Shown here: positions 52,867 to 61,140 of the stretch, one piece after another
Layout: each line of letters opens with the position of its first letter
Numbering within the stretch: the first letter of the stretch is position 1
Translations under genes and position numbers: made by a program
Assembly: GCF_003609605.1 (NCBI RefSeq)
Contig: NZ_MCHY01000007.1
Coordinates: 1-64,000, forward strand
DNA: 64,000 bases
Reading direction: 5' to 3'
Source: Ammoniphilus oxalaticus
GTDB lineage: Bacteria; Bacillota; Bacilli; Aneurinibacillales; RAOX-1
The notes under the pieces: generated by a model
What the model was told of the DNA's origin: nothing
Databases searched by the model: none
The model's input: the letters and a program-made list of their open reading frames with translations, nothing else

Positions 52867-53346
52867 GTGGCTAAAATAGTAAAAACGAATGCAATGAGGA
52901 TTTTGGACAAGCAGCAGATCAGCTATGAGGTCCTCACTTATGACAGCAAAGATGGTAAAATCGATGGCGTTTCCGTGGCCCAAAAAATTGAACGCGATCC
53001 GCAACTTGTGTATAAAACGCTCGTCGTTCAAGGAGCCAGCAAAACGCCGTATGTCTGTGTGATTCCTGTTGAGCGGGAACTGGACCTGAAGAAAGCGGCA
53101 AAGGCATGCGCGGAGAAAAAAGTAGAATTGCTCCCTGTCAAACAAATTCAAGCTTATACCGGCTACGTTCGCGGTGGCTGTTCACCGCTTGGCATGAAAA
53201 AGTCGTATACGACATTTATCGATGAAAGCGCCGCTTTATTGTCCTCCATCGTTGTTAGCGCGGGAAAAGTTGGTTTACAAATGGAATTGGGAGTGGCCGA
53301 ATTGAAAGCGCTCGCCGCTGCCAAGTTAGTGGATCTAAAAAAATAG
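52867..53346 (+). CDS. ybaK: YbaK/EbsC-type aminoacyl-tRNA deacylase
   Basis: 159 residues. It hydrolyses mischarged Cys-tRNA(Pro). Features are TNAMRILDKQQISYEV at the N-terminus, the catalytic lysine in VYKTLVVQG, and GGCSPLGMKKSYTTFIDESA. The start is GTG at 52867, with AAAGGAGTGGGAG upstream; the frame is open to 52774 but lacks a ribosome binding site. It is divergent from the FAD protein. Confidence 0.92.
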   Translation: MAKIVKTNAMRILDKQQISYEVLTYDSKDGKIDGVSVAQKIERDPQLVYKTLVVQGASKTPYVCVIPVERELDLKKAAKACAEKKVELLPVKQIQAYTGYVRGGCSPLGMKKSYTTFIDESAALLSSIVVSAGKVGLQMELGVAELKALAAAKLVDLKK

Positions 53347-53391
53347 AGAGTGTGGAGCGTCGCGGCCGCGCTTCAGCCACGATGCTCACCG

Positions 53392-54255
53392 CTATCCATT
53401 CAAATAGGAATTCAGACTTTGTAACGTCTTTTCGATTCGTTGCGCTTCTTGATCAAACATTTGCTTGGCTTCGGGGTTGTCCGTATCCAAGGTATAAATC
53501 ATCAAATCTGCCCGCGTTTTTTCCAATGTCGCTTTTAGCATCGCTTTTTGATTCGGTTGAGTGACTTTCTTCTGATCGTCGTAAAGATCGATATAGACGT
53601 TTCCATTTGATTCCAACTGGGCTGCAAACACATCCGAGTACGTTTTCGCGCCTTGCTTAATAATTTCTCCTAATAGCCATTCTTTCGTAACCCCGATCTC
53701 ATCTAAAGTTGATTCCATCACTTCACCATCAAAAATGACTAACCTTGGATCTTCCATTTTCTCCGTGGGGATGTCAAGGATTCTCGGGGTAACGGCTTCA
53801 GCTTCTGATTTTTTCATGACGCTTAATTGACCATTTGTTTCTAAAATAGCAAATTCAACGTCTGCCAATTTAAACGCATTGTTTTGCCGCAAAAGCGACA
53901 TTAATTTATCAAGGGGTATTTGCTCCTTCACTAAATTCTTCTCTAGAATTTGCCCGTCTTCGATTAAGATTGTCGGACTCCCGTCTGTCATCATTCGGAA
54001 AAAGTATGATTTTAACTCGACAACACTAATTAGGATCGGAATTAATCCCCAAACCGCGAGTCCGACTAAGCCGTTGGCCAGCATAATGTTTTGGTCCACT
54101 GACATTGAAGCGGCAATGGAACCGATCGTAATCCCGACAACATAGTCAAAGAAAGTTAATTGGGAAAGTTGTTTTTTTCCCATCAGCCTTGTTAATAAAA
54201 GAAGCGCGAAAAAGGAGAGTAGCGAACGAATAAAGATCATCATCAATTCTGGCAA
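53392..54255 (-). CDS. DUF421 membrane protein (YetF type)
   Basis: 287 residues. Three N-terminal membrane helices (MIFIRSLLSFFALLLLTRLMGKKQLSQLTFFDYVVGITIGS) precede two small cytoplasmic domains (GSPTILIEDGQILEKNLVKEQ and the GEVMESTLDEIG segment). DUF421/YetF proteins are linked to spore membranes and stress in bacilli. Start TTG at 54255 with AAAGGATG upstream. It is divergent from a DUF4363-like and a DUF1657 gene, partners often seen with it, which supports a spore-membrane role; this is inference. Confidence 0.9.
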   Translation of the reverse strand: MPELMMIFIRSLLSFFALLLLTRLMGKKQLSQLTFFDYVVGITIGSIAASMSVDQNIMLANGLVGLAVWGLIPILISVVELKSYFFRMMTDGSPTILIEDGQILEKNLVKEQIPLDKLMSLLRQNNAFKLADVEFAILETNGQLSVMKKSEAEAVTPRILDIPTEKMEDPRLVIFDGEVMESTLDEIGVTKEWLLGEIIKQGAKTYSDVFAAQLESNGNVYIDLYDDQKKVTQPNQKAMLKATLEKTRADLMIYTLDTDNPEAKQMFDQEAQRIEKTLQSLNSYLNG

Positions 54256-54347
54256 TGTTCTACATCCTTTTCTTTAGTAATAATCTTATTATTGGGCAAA
54301 ATAAGGGATAACAATCAGGAAATATAAGCAAAGGAGGGCCTGGCCTT

Positions 54348-54692
54348 ATGCGGGTGTTGATGTTAACTCTTGCTATCTTTGCCGCGCCGATGGTCTTGTT
54401 TCAATCACAAGCGCAAGCGAAGCATGAAACTATTTTTGAACAGTTCGAACAGTTGGCCCAGAACGTGGAGCGGGAGTATTGGAACAGGGCTGCTCAGGAT
54501 CGGCAAAAAGTGAGCGTGTGGTATAAAAAAAATAAGTGGAAATTACAATGGTTGGGGGATGAAGCGGAGTATGAACAGATTTATACTGATCTAGATCAAC
54601 TAAAAAGCGCCATCGAGGAACAAGATAAGCTACAAGCGAAGATGTTGATTTCTAGTATAAGAGCAACACTGCGTCAAATCTATAACTTTTAA
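54348..54692 (+). CDS. DUF4363-like secreted protein
   Basis: 114 residues. Residues 1-24 are a signal peptide (MRVLMLTLAIFAAPMVLFQSQAQA). The rest is a charged helical domain with VSVWYKKNKWKLQWLGDEAEYEQI and LISSIRATLRQIY, typical of DUF4363. It is probably anchored or exported. RBS AAAGGAGGG. The next gene begins 15 bases later, so they share a transcript. Confidence 0.75.
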   Translation: MRVLMLTLAIFAAPMVLFQSQAQAKHETIFEQFEQLAQNVEREYWNRAAQDRQKVSVWYKKNKWKLQWLGDEAEYEQIYTDLDQLKSAIEEQDKLQAKMLISSIRATLRQIYNF

Positions 54693-54706
54693 GGAGGTGA
54701 GCGCAG

Positions 54707-54907
54707 ATGACTGTTGCGGCTAAACTGCAACAAACGATTGGGGCCCTCACAGGCGCGCAGGCTTCAGTAGAAATGATGGCTTTGCAATCGAAGGATCCCG
54801 TCGCCAAAGAAAAATATTTAGAAGCGGCACTCGAGTTGAATCGGACGCTCTATTCCTTGAATCAACGCTTAGCAGATATTGAAAAAGAGGAGCCGCAGTA
54901 TCGTTAA
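54707..54907 (+). CDS. DUF1657 protein
   Basis: 66 residues. The sequence MTVAAKLQQTIGALTGAQAS through LALNRTLYSLNQRLADIEKEEPQY-like (here ALELNRTLYSLNQRL) is the DUF1657 family, small helical proteins of spore-formers found beside DUF421 and SpoVA genes. RBS AAGGAGGTGAG. Its role is unknown but may concern the spore inner membrane. Confidence 0.88.
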   Translation: MTVAAKLQQTIGALTGAQASVEMMALQSKDPVAKEKYLEAALELNRTLYSLNQRLADIEKEEPQYR

Positions 54908-54915
54908 CAAAGATA

Positions 54916-54937
54916 AAAGGCGCAAACTGCGCCTTTC
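54916..54937 (+). terminator. Short hairpin after the DUF1657 gene
   Basis: AAAGGCGCA-AAC-TGCGCCTTT forms a perfect 9-bp stem; the T-run is within the stem, so termination may be weak. Confidence 0.6.
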
Positions 54938-54953
54938 GTATGGTTGGATGAAA

Positions 54954-55082
54954 TTAATGGAACACAGAATGTCGGAGGTAATAATAAAAGCCAACTAAAG
55001 CAGCGGTTACGACCAGGAGCAGAATCCAATAAGTTGAGTTGGACTTGGCAATTCGAAACAAATTTGTTTTCAATTTGTTCAT
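54954..55082 (-). CDS. 42-residue single-helix membrane protein
   Basis: Found by hand on the minus strand. ATG at 55082 follows AAAGGAGGCG. The product begins MNKLKTNLFRIAKSNSTY, then a membrane helix WILLLVVTAALVGFYYYL, and ends RHSVFH. A basic N-terminus and a single hydrophobic stretch fit a small membrane protein. It lies 33 bp downstream of the CDGSH gene on the same strand, so probably co-transcribed. Confidence 0.75.
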   Translation of the reverse strand: MNKLKTNLFRIAKSNSTYWILLLVVTAALVGFYYYLRHSVFH

Positions 55083-55115
55083 TTGAAGCGCCTCCTTTAC
55101 ACTTGTTCCTTCTTG

Positions 55116-55301
55116 TTAAGCTCTTACTTCGCTTTCAAACTTACCTTTGTGGGAACCATCGCAAAACGGTTTTTTAGAGGAAAGCCCGCAGCGACAAAGG
55201 TAGACCTTTTCTTTTGTTTCTAATTTGTTTCCTTCGCCATCAAGTAGGGTGATGCCTGTTGCGAGCAATGGTCCATTATCTTGCGCTTGAATGTCAGCCA
55301 T
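55116..55301 (-). CDS. CDGSH iron-sulfur domain protein
   Basis: 61 residues. CRCGLSSKKPFCDGSHKG is the complete CDGSH [2Fe-2S] site (three Cys, one His). Such small proteins are redox or cluster-transfer factors; the exact partner is unknown. RBS GGAGGTG before the ATG. Divergent from the Lin0512-family gene. Confidence 0.95.
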   Translation of the reverse strand: MADIQAQDNGPLLATGITLLDGEGNKLETKEKVYLCRCGLSSKKPFCDGSHKGKFESEVRA

Positions 55302-55396
55302 GTTTAATCACCTCCACCCCCATCATTGCCGAAATAGCAGGTAAACATAACTCGCATTTTGAACGCCTTGAAGTCACTTCGGTAAAAATGGTAAGA

Positions 55397-55424
55397 TTTA
55401 CACAAATAGCGGTTTTTGTATTAT
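55397..55424 (+). promoter_or_regulatory. Probable promoter of the Lin0512-family gene
   Basis: TTTACA (55397-55402) and TATTAT (55419-55424) are 16 bases apart, about 35 bases before the start codon. Confidence 0.5.
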
Positions 55425-55458
55425 CCGCTTTAAAAACGATAGAGGGGATGAAATTGAA

Positions 55459-55818
55459 GTGGATACAGTGATGATTATTGAATATGGAATGGGTATTGAT
55501 TTGCATGGACAAGATGTAACGAGAGCGGCGGTGCGCGCGGTAAAAAATGCGATTCATCATAACTCATTGCCGGGGCTTCGTAAGTTAGTTCCAGACCAAG
55601 ATGTCAACAACATGAAAGTGAACGTTCGACTTGCTGTTCCAGCAGATAAAGACAAATTGGATCTTGAACAAGTGAGAGCGGTATTTCCGTATGGCCAAAT
55701 CACGTTCGATATCTCGGATGGAGGCATGCTCGCGTCTAGCGGCATTATTTTGGAAGACAAAGGCGATAAGAACGATTTGGCGTATGTCGTCGTTGCTTCG
55801 ATTGAAGTCGGATTTTAA
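55459..55818 (+). CDS. Lin0512-family protein
   Basis: 119 residues. IEYGMGIDLHGQDVTRAAVRAVKNAIHHNSLPG and GGMLASSGIILEDKGD match the Lin0512 family of small conserved proteins of unknown function. The start may be GTG 55459 (GAGGGG 11 bases upstream) or ATG 55471. The domain looks like a compact alpha/beta fold. Confidence 0.85.
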   Translation: MDTVMIIEYGMGIDLHGQDVTRAAVRAVKNAIHHNSLPGLRKLVPDQDVNNMKVNVRLAVPADKDKLDLEQVRAVFPYGQITFDISDGGMLASSGIILEDKGDKNDLAYVVVASIEVGF

Positions 55819-55899
55819 TTCGATTGAACTTGGCTACATAATGGACAAGCAGGGAAAGGTGGGCGCGGTCGGCGTAAAATGCGGCGGATTGTTACGGCT

Positions 55900-56110
55900 G
55901 CTGTAGAGGTCTTTAATCCCGTTACAGCGACGACGATTACGCGTGCTCCTCGGTAACGGTCAGAACTCCCGTTGCAGATGTAGATGTGGCGATATGTAGT
56001 ATGGTTGTGTGCTGTAGAGGTCCCAAGTCCCGTTACAGTGCTGACGATCACGCGTTTTCCCCTGTAACAGTCAGAACTCCCTTTACAAGGCAAGCGGCGC
56101 CAATCGTTCG
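55900..56110. repeat. Two imperfect direct repeats 111 bp apart
   Basis: Segments starting GCTGTAGAGGTC at 55900 and 56011 stay similar for about 80 bases (TCCCGTTACAG, GACGAT-ACGCGT, GTAAC-GTCAGAACTCCC). Each contains CTGTA/TTACAG and GTTAC/GTAAC dyads. They lie in a 416-bp gap between convergent genes; no gene is seen in it. Confidence 0.7.
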
Positions 56111-56177
56111 GCCATCGGTCTAAAATATCCAGCCCTTCGTCCAGCCACCTTAGGGGGGGCCTATCCAATCCAAATAG

Positions 56178-56214
56178 AAAACAGGCTCCGTGTTCAGCGA
56201 AGCCTGTTTTTAAA
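56178..56214. terminator. Bidirectional terminator
   Basis: AAACAGGCT pairs with AGCCTGTTT; a T-run on the plus strand and an A-run on the other side let it end transcription from either direction, mainly the minus-strand MalY gene. Confidence 0.8.
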
Positions 56215-56234
56215 TTTGCGGCAACTACTCTCCG

Positions 56235-57419
56235 TTATTTTTGCGGGAAAGCTTCGTTAACAGCGCGCTCGATTCGATCTAGTCCGTCGACTAAAATTGA
56301 GCGAGGGCAGGCGATGTTCATCCGTAAAAACCCGGCGCCATCAGTACCGAATGCTGTTCCTTGATTGAGTCCTACTTTTGCCTTTTTACACATAAATGCA
56401 TGCAGTTCGCTCGAATCTAATCCTAATTTTCGGCAATCTAACCAGACGAGATATGTGCCCTCGGGTTGAATCACTTCAATTTGCGGGATTCGTTTGGCGA
56501 ACGTGTCCAGTAACAACTGCAAGTTCTCTTCTACGTACTCCATCAACGAGATAAGCCACGATTCCCCATGACGAAAAGCGGCCTCTACCGCGCTAACTCC
56601 AAAAAAACTTTCCGATTCTAAATTTAAGTTATATAACATTTCATCATATTTTGCTCGTAAGGCGTCATTGGCGATAATTACAAAGGAGCTTTTCAATCCT
56701 GCCACGTTAAACGTTTTTGATGGGGCATAACAAGTGACTGTTTGCTGCAGCAATGCCTCAGAAAGCGGAGCGAATGGCTGATGAACATGGCCCGAAAATA
56801 ATAAGTCCGCGTGTATTTCGTCTGACACGACGATGACCCCATATTGAACGCATAAAGCGCCTAAACGCTCCAGTTCTGCCTTTGTCCACACTCGTCCGAC
56901 AGGGTTGTGCGGGCTGCATAACAGCATCATTTTCACGCCTGCTTTAAATTGCTGTTCCAACTGCGCAAAGTCGATCGTGTAGCGCCCATTCTCCAACTGT
57001 AATTCATTCGTTACTAATTCACGTTTGTTTCGCTTTACGACTTGAAAGAATGGGGGGTAGACTGGCGTTTGAATTAACACCTTGTCCCCTGGTTCTGTGA
57101 GCGTGGAAACAAGAATACTAAGCGCCGTCACAATTCCTGGACTCGAGGTGATCCATTCTTTTTGAATCGTCCAACCTTGTCGGCGCTCCACCCAATCGAT
57201 CAGGGCTTGAAAATACGAATCGGGTTTCAGTGTGTAGCCGTAAATACCATGGTCAATGCGCTCTCGTAGCGCCTGGATTACTTCAGGTGGAGCGGGGAAG
57301 TCCATGTCGGCAATCCACATCGGCAGCGCGTCCTTATCTCCAAACAATTTTTCGGTTTGATCCCACTTATTGGAGAAAGTATTGTGGCGATCGATAATTT
57401 GATCAAAGTTGTAGCTCAT
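56235..57419 (-). CDS. MalY/PatB-type PLP-dependent aminotransferase / C-S lyase
   Basis: 394 residues. Members cleave cystathionine or cysteine conjugates to thiol, pyruvate and ammonia. ALPMWIADMDFPAPPEV near the N-terminus is the MalY/PatB signature. The PLP lysine is in YAPSKTFNVAGLKSS; LLCSPHNPVGRVWT and VSDEIHADLLF are the cofactor loops. The start ATG has AAGGCGGA upstream. No met or mal genes adjoin. Confidence 0.93.
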   Translation of the reverse strand: MSYNFDQIIDRHNTFSNKWDQTEKLFGDKDALPMWIADMDFPAPPEVIQALRERIDHGIYGYTLKPDSYFQALIDWVERRQGWTIQKEWITSSPGIVTALSILVSTLTEPGDKVLIQTPVYPPFFQVVKRNKRELVTNELQLENGRYTIDFAQLEQQFKAGVKMMLLCSPHNPVGRVWTKAELERLGALCVQYGVIVVSDEIHADLLFSGHVHQPFAPLSEALLQQTVTCYAPSKTFNVAGLKSSFVIIANDALRAKYDEMLYNLNLESESFFGVSAVEAAFRHGESWLISLMEYVEENLQLLLDTFAKRIPQIEVIQPEGTYLVWLDCRKLGLDSSELHAFMCKKAKVGLNQGTAFGTDGAGFLRMNIACPRSILVDGLDRIERAVNEAFPQK

Positions 57420-57612
57420 CTTGCGTTCCGCCTTTCGAATTCGTTATGTATTTATCCTCATTACTTTACACTGTACCAGAAAAAACGCAATTGAAAAAGA
57501 TCAATACCACCTTTTCAACTAGGAATTTAAGGGTTACTTTCTTTAGAATACTACTATTCTGACTTTTGGTCCATAATAAGAAATAGTAACGGGGAGGGGA
57601 GCCCATTTATTT

Positions 57613-58068
57613 ATGATCTTTTTCCTGGGTTTATTTATCTTATCGTGGATCTGGTTCTTGTTATTTGCGGATAAAAGTAAATTTCGGCTGTTTTACCCAA
57701 GTGTGCTTTTAGCGATGTATCTCGCGTGCGCAGTGGATTTTTTCGCGCACCATTACGAGTTGTGGAATTATCCGGCTCCGACGAATCAACAGACGTTTTG
57801 GTATCATCTCATGCAACAATTCGGCATTTATCCAATCACAGTTTATTTTTTCTTACAGTGGTTGCCGCGGCGTCAAACATGGAACATGATCGCCGTCTAC
57901 ATTTTTGCTTGGTCCATGTTTGCGTTCATGATTGAATGGCTTGCGATTACATATGGGTTTATGGAGCATTTAAGTTGGTGGAATTTGAGGTGTTCCTATC
58001 TTGCCGATTGGATTTTATTTATCATTTTTTACCGCCACCATCAGTGGAGAGCGAATCCTCCAAGATAA
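57613..58068 (+). CDS. CBO0543-family membrane protein
   Basis: 151 residues with about five hydrophobic segments (FLGLFILSWIWFLLF, YPSVLLAMYLACAV, YPITVYFFLQWLP). It resembles the N-terminal half of the fusion protein at 40766 in size and layout, including FxIEWLAITYGFMEH... near the end. The family has no known function. GGAGGGGAG is 12 bases before the ATG, a rather long spacing. Confidence 0.75.
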   Translation: MIFFLGLFILSWIWFLLFADKSKFRLFYPSVLLAMYLACAVDFFAHHYELWNYPAPTNQQTFWYHLMQQFGIYPITVYFFLQWLPRRQTWNMIAVYIFAWSMFAFMIEWLAITYGFMEHLSWWNLRCSYLADWILFIIFYRHHQWRANPPR

Positions 58069-58317
58069 AAGGAGAAATCTAGAGAAAAAAGAGATGAATT
58101 ACTGAAAAAAGATGAAAAGTAAACTTCTTTGAACTTATACTATCTATTTATCTCAGAAAACGACTGAAAATGGTCTGTTTAGTTCAAATTCGCTCCAATT
58201 CGACATCGTTACTGCTTTGCTGAAATAATATTTTTAGCATAAAATAATAAGATAGTTGTATAGCGATAAGAAGGAGGTGTACTATTTGCTTTAGTAGGCT
58301 AGGGCAAATAGACCTAA

Positions 58318-59637
58318 TTGGACCCTGAGTCAATTTTATATATTCTGCTTGTGCTCTTCCTCGTTTTTTTGAATGGCTTCTTTGTCGCCGCTGAGTTTGC
58401 GATGGTTAAAGTAAGAAGTTCGCGTTTGGAAGCATTAGTCTTGGAAGGGAATACGAAAGCGAAATATGCTCAACAACTGACGCGTGATCTAGATGCGTAT
58501 TTATCTGCTTGTCAACTTGGGATTACGCTTGCTTCACTCGGATTGGGTTGGGTGGGGGAACCGCTTGTCACCAAAATGTTAGATCCGATTTTTCGAAGTT
58601 TCGGGTTATCGGGCGTGGTTGTTCAAACGGTTTCTTTCGCGATCGCTTTCTCCACAATTACGTGTCTTCATATCGTTTTAGGGGAGCTTGCTCCGAAATC
58701 GTTGGCGATTCAGAAGTCGGAAGACGTAACAATGTGGACCGCTCCTTTGTTGATCGGTTTTCATAAGTTGATGTTTCCGTTTATTTGGTTGCTGAACGGA
58801 ACGGCCAATTGGCTCCTGCGCCTGATTGGCATTCATCCAGCGACGGAACACGAAGCGGCGCATACAGAAGAAGAGATTCGTATTTTAATGGAAGAAAGCC
58901 ACAAAAGTGGATATATTGACAAAACTGAGCTCGCGTTTGTAGACAATATTTTTGATTTCTCTGAACAAAACGCAAGGGGAATTATGATTCCGCGCACAGA
59001 CATGGTCTGTTTATACGCTCATTCTTCTTTTGAAGAAAACCTCCAAATTACATTAGACGAACAAATGACACGTTACCCGTTTTGTGATCCGGATAAAGAT
59101 CATATCGTAGGGTTTGTTCATATAAAAGATATGTTTGCGGCAGTTACGAATCAAAGAGATATCGATATGAAGTCGATTTTACGTGAAGTGATCACAGTGC
59201 CCGAATCGATGCAAATTAGCCACATATTGAAGTTAATGCAAAAGAAGCGGACGCAGTTGGCTATCGTAATTGATGAGTACGGAGGGACAGCAGGTCTGTT
59301 GACGATTGAGGACATCATTGAGGAAATTGTTGGTGAAATCCAAGATGAGTTTGATCAAGAGCGGTTACCGTTTGAAGAGAAAGATGGCGATGTGATTTCT
59401 GTTGATGGCCGCGTGCTGCTTGATGAAGTAAACGACTTCTTCGGTTTAAAAATCGATAGTCACGATGTGAATACGTTGGGAGGATGGATGTATGCCAAAG
59501 TTGAAGTCCCGCCGAAAGTAAATCAACGTATCGAGTTTAACGGATATGAATTTATTATAACGGAAATTGAAAATTTAAGAATCAACCGTGTTTCGATTAA
59601 AAAAATACAGGAGGGTATCCTCTCCACGTCAGGCTAG
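58318..59637 (+). CDS. CNNM/CorC-type transporter-like protein (HlyC/CorC family)
   Basis: 439 residues. An N-terminal CNNM membrane domain (LVLFLVFLNGFFVAAEFAMVKVRSSRL, then CHIVLGELAPKSLAI) is followed by a CBS pair (IMIPRTDMV... TQLAIVIDEYGGTAGLLTIEDIIEEIVGEI) and a CorC_HlyC domain. The family exports or senses Mg2+ or other cations. The TTG start at 58318 directly follows a TAA and has no good site nearby, while a strong AAGGAGGTG sits 38 bases upstream; the start is uncertain. Its twin gene at 59664 converges on it. Confidence 0.92.
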   Translation: MDPESILYILLVLFLVFLNGFFVAAEFAMVKVRSSRLEALVLEGNTKAKYAQQLTRDLDAYLSACQLGITLASLGLGWVGEPLVTKMLDPIFRSFGLSGVVVQTVSFAIAFSTITCLHIVLGELAPKSLAIQKSEDVTMWTAPLLIGFHKLMFPFIWLLNGTANWLLRLIGIHPATEHEAAHTEEEIRILMEESHKSGYIDKTELAFVDNIFDFSEQNARGIMIPRTDMVCLYAHSSFEENLQITLDEQMTRYPFCDPDKDHIVGFVHIKDMFAAVTNQRDIDMKSILREVITVPESMQISHILKLMQKKRTQLAIVIDEYGGTAGLLTIEDIIEEIVGEIQDEFDQERLPFEEKDGDVISVDGRVLLDEVNDFFGLKIDSHDVNTLGGWMYAKVEVPPKVNQRIEFNGYEFIITEIENLRINRVSIKKIQEGILSTSG

Positions 59638-59650
59638 TTATTTTAGCGAA

Positions 59651-59680
59651 TGAAACCCTCACATTATAAGTGAGGGTTTT
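59651..59680. terminator. Bidirectional terminator between the two CNNM genes
   Basis: AACCCTCAC pairs with GTGAGGGTT around ATTATAA, with T/A-rich flanks. It serves both convergent genes. Confidence 0.85.
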
Positions 59681-61022
59681 CTTCTGCTTCTGGTTTCGCA
59701 TCGACATCAAGGGGGATCAGCGGTTTTTTCGCTACTTTTACTTTTGTAATCCGTTTGTCGTTTGCTTCTTCAATTGAAAATAGGTGATCTTGGAATTCAA
59801 TTACTTGGCTTGGTTGCTGTTGTCCATTCGGTAGATCACCGATTTGTCCAATTAAAAAACCGCTTAACGTATCATAATTGTCTGTTGGGAAATCAACCTC
59901 AATCATTTTTTCGACGTCATGCAGGTTGAGCATGCCATTCATTAAGTACGTATCTGTCCCAATTTCAACAACCTCAAATTCCTCGTCATCGTGTTCATCA
60001 AATATATTACCGACGATTTCTTCCACCAAATCTTCAAAGGTGACCAGCCCGGCCGTGCCGCCATATTCATCGATGACGATCGCCATATGAACTTTTCTAC
60101 ATTTTAAATCTTCCATCAATTCATCAGCGACCCGCGATGCGGGAACAAAATATGGCTTGCGTAAAATGGCGTTTAGTTGAATGTTTTCCGCGTCTTGCTG
60201 CCCAATGTAGCGCAACAAATCTTTGGCGTGAATGATTCCAACTATATTGTCAATGTGACCATCGTACACAGGATACCGCGTATATTTCTCGGCAAGGATG
60301 ATCGGGACCACCTCTTTTAATGTTGAATCGAGCGGGAAAGCGACCATATTCGTTCGATGTGTCATAATTTCTTCTACGGTAATATTGTCAAAATCAAAGA
60401 TGTTGTTAATCATCATTTTTTCCGTATCCTGAATGGCGCCGCGTTCTTCGCCAACATCGACCATCATCCGAATTTCTTCCTCCGTCACATGATCGTCGTT
60501 GGCATTTGGATCGACGCCAAACAAACGAACAAGCATATTCGTGGAGACGGTTAGCAGCTTCACAAAAGGTGATGTAAGCGAAGATAATAAAGTCAACGGT
60601 CTAACGACAACTTTAGCGATCGGCTCTGGTTTTTGCATCGCAAGTCGTTTTGGCACCAACTCCCCAATGACTAACGTAAAATAGGAGAGAATCAAGGTGA
60701 TGATGATCAATGAAAGGGCGGCAAGCCAATGTTCGGGGATGGGCGCCCCGTGACGATGCAAAAATTGGGCGAGCCGTCCTGAAAATCGTTCCGCGGCAAA
60801 GGCGCTTGCGAAAAAGCCTGCGAACGTCAGTCCAATTTGGATCGTCGCTAAGAAACGACTCGGTTCGTTTAGTAGTTTGTAGAGCGCCATTGCGTTTTTA
60901 TCGCCAGACTCCGCCATCACCTTCACTTTATTATCGTTAAGAGAAATTAAAGCGATTTCGGAAGCGGCAAAAAAAGCGTTAATTATGATCAATAAGGCAA
61001 GGATCATCACTTCAATATACAA
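59664..61022 (-). CDS. CNNM/CorC-type transporter-like protein, second copy
   Basis: 452 residues with the same layout as its convergent neighbour: CNNM domain (INAFFAASEIALISLNDNKVK, FTLVIGELVPKRLAMQ), CBS pair with MTHRTNMVAF and HMAIVIDEYGGTAGLVTFEDLVEEIVGNI, then CorC_HlyC. Start TTG at 61022 with AGGAGGG upstream. The C-terminus is acidic. The two paralogs facing each other suggest an old duplication or paired function. Confidence 0.93.
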   Translation of the reverse strand: MYIEVMILALLIIINAFFAASEIALISLNDNKVKVMAESGDKNAMALYKLLNEPSRFLATIQIGLTFAGFFASAFAAERFSGRLAQFLHRHGAPIPEHWLAALSLIIITLILSYFTLVIGELVPKRLAMQKPEPIAKVVVRPLTLLSSLTSPFVKLLTVSTNMLVRLFGVDPNANDDHVTEEEIRMMVDVGEERGAIQDTEKMMINNIFDFDNITVEEIMTHRTNMVAFPLDSTLKEVVPIILAEKYTRYPVYDGHIDNIVGIIHAKDLLRYIGQQDAENIQLNAILRKPYFVPASRVADELMEDLKCRKVHMAIVIDEYGGTAGLVTFEDLVEEIVGNIFDEHDDEEFEVVEIGTDTYLMNGMLNLHDVEKMIEVDFPTDNYDTLSGFLIGQIGDLPNGQQQPSQVIEFQDHLFSIEEANDKRITKVKVAKKPLIPLDVDAKPEAEENPHL

Positions 61023-61140
61023 ATCGATTACTCCCTCCTAAAACCAAAAAGGGTTTAAGCGGATAGATGAACGTTTTCAACCAACCTCTTACGATCTTTA
61101 GTATTCTCCATTTGATCGTATTTCATAAAACGATCCTTGT

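Noticed and set aside
58082-58317. Mg2+ (M-box) or Mn2+ riboswitch before the CNNM gene
   Set aside because: None of the conserved core segments of these riboswitches were found; only an AT-rich leader with one ribosome binding site.
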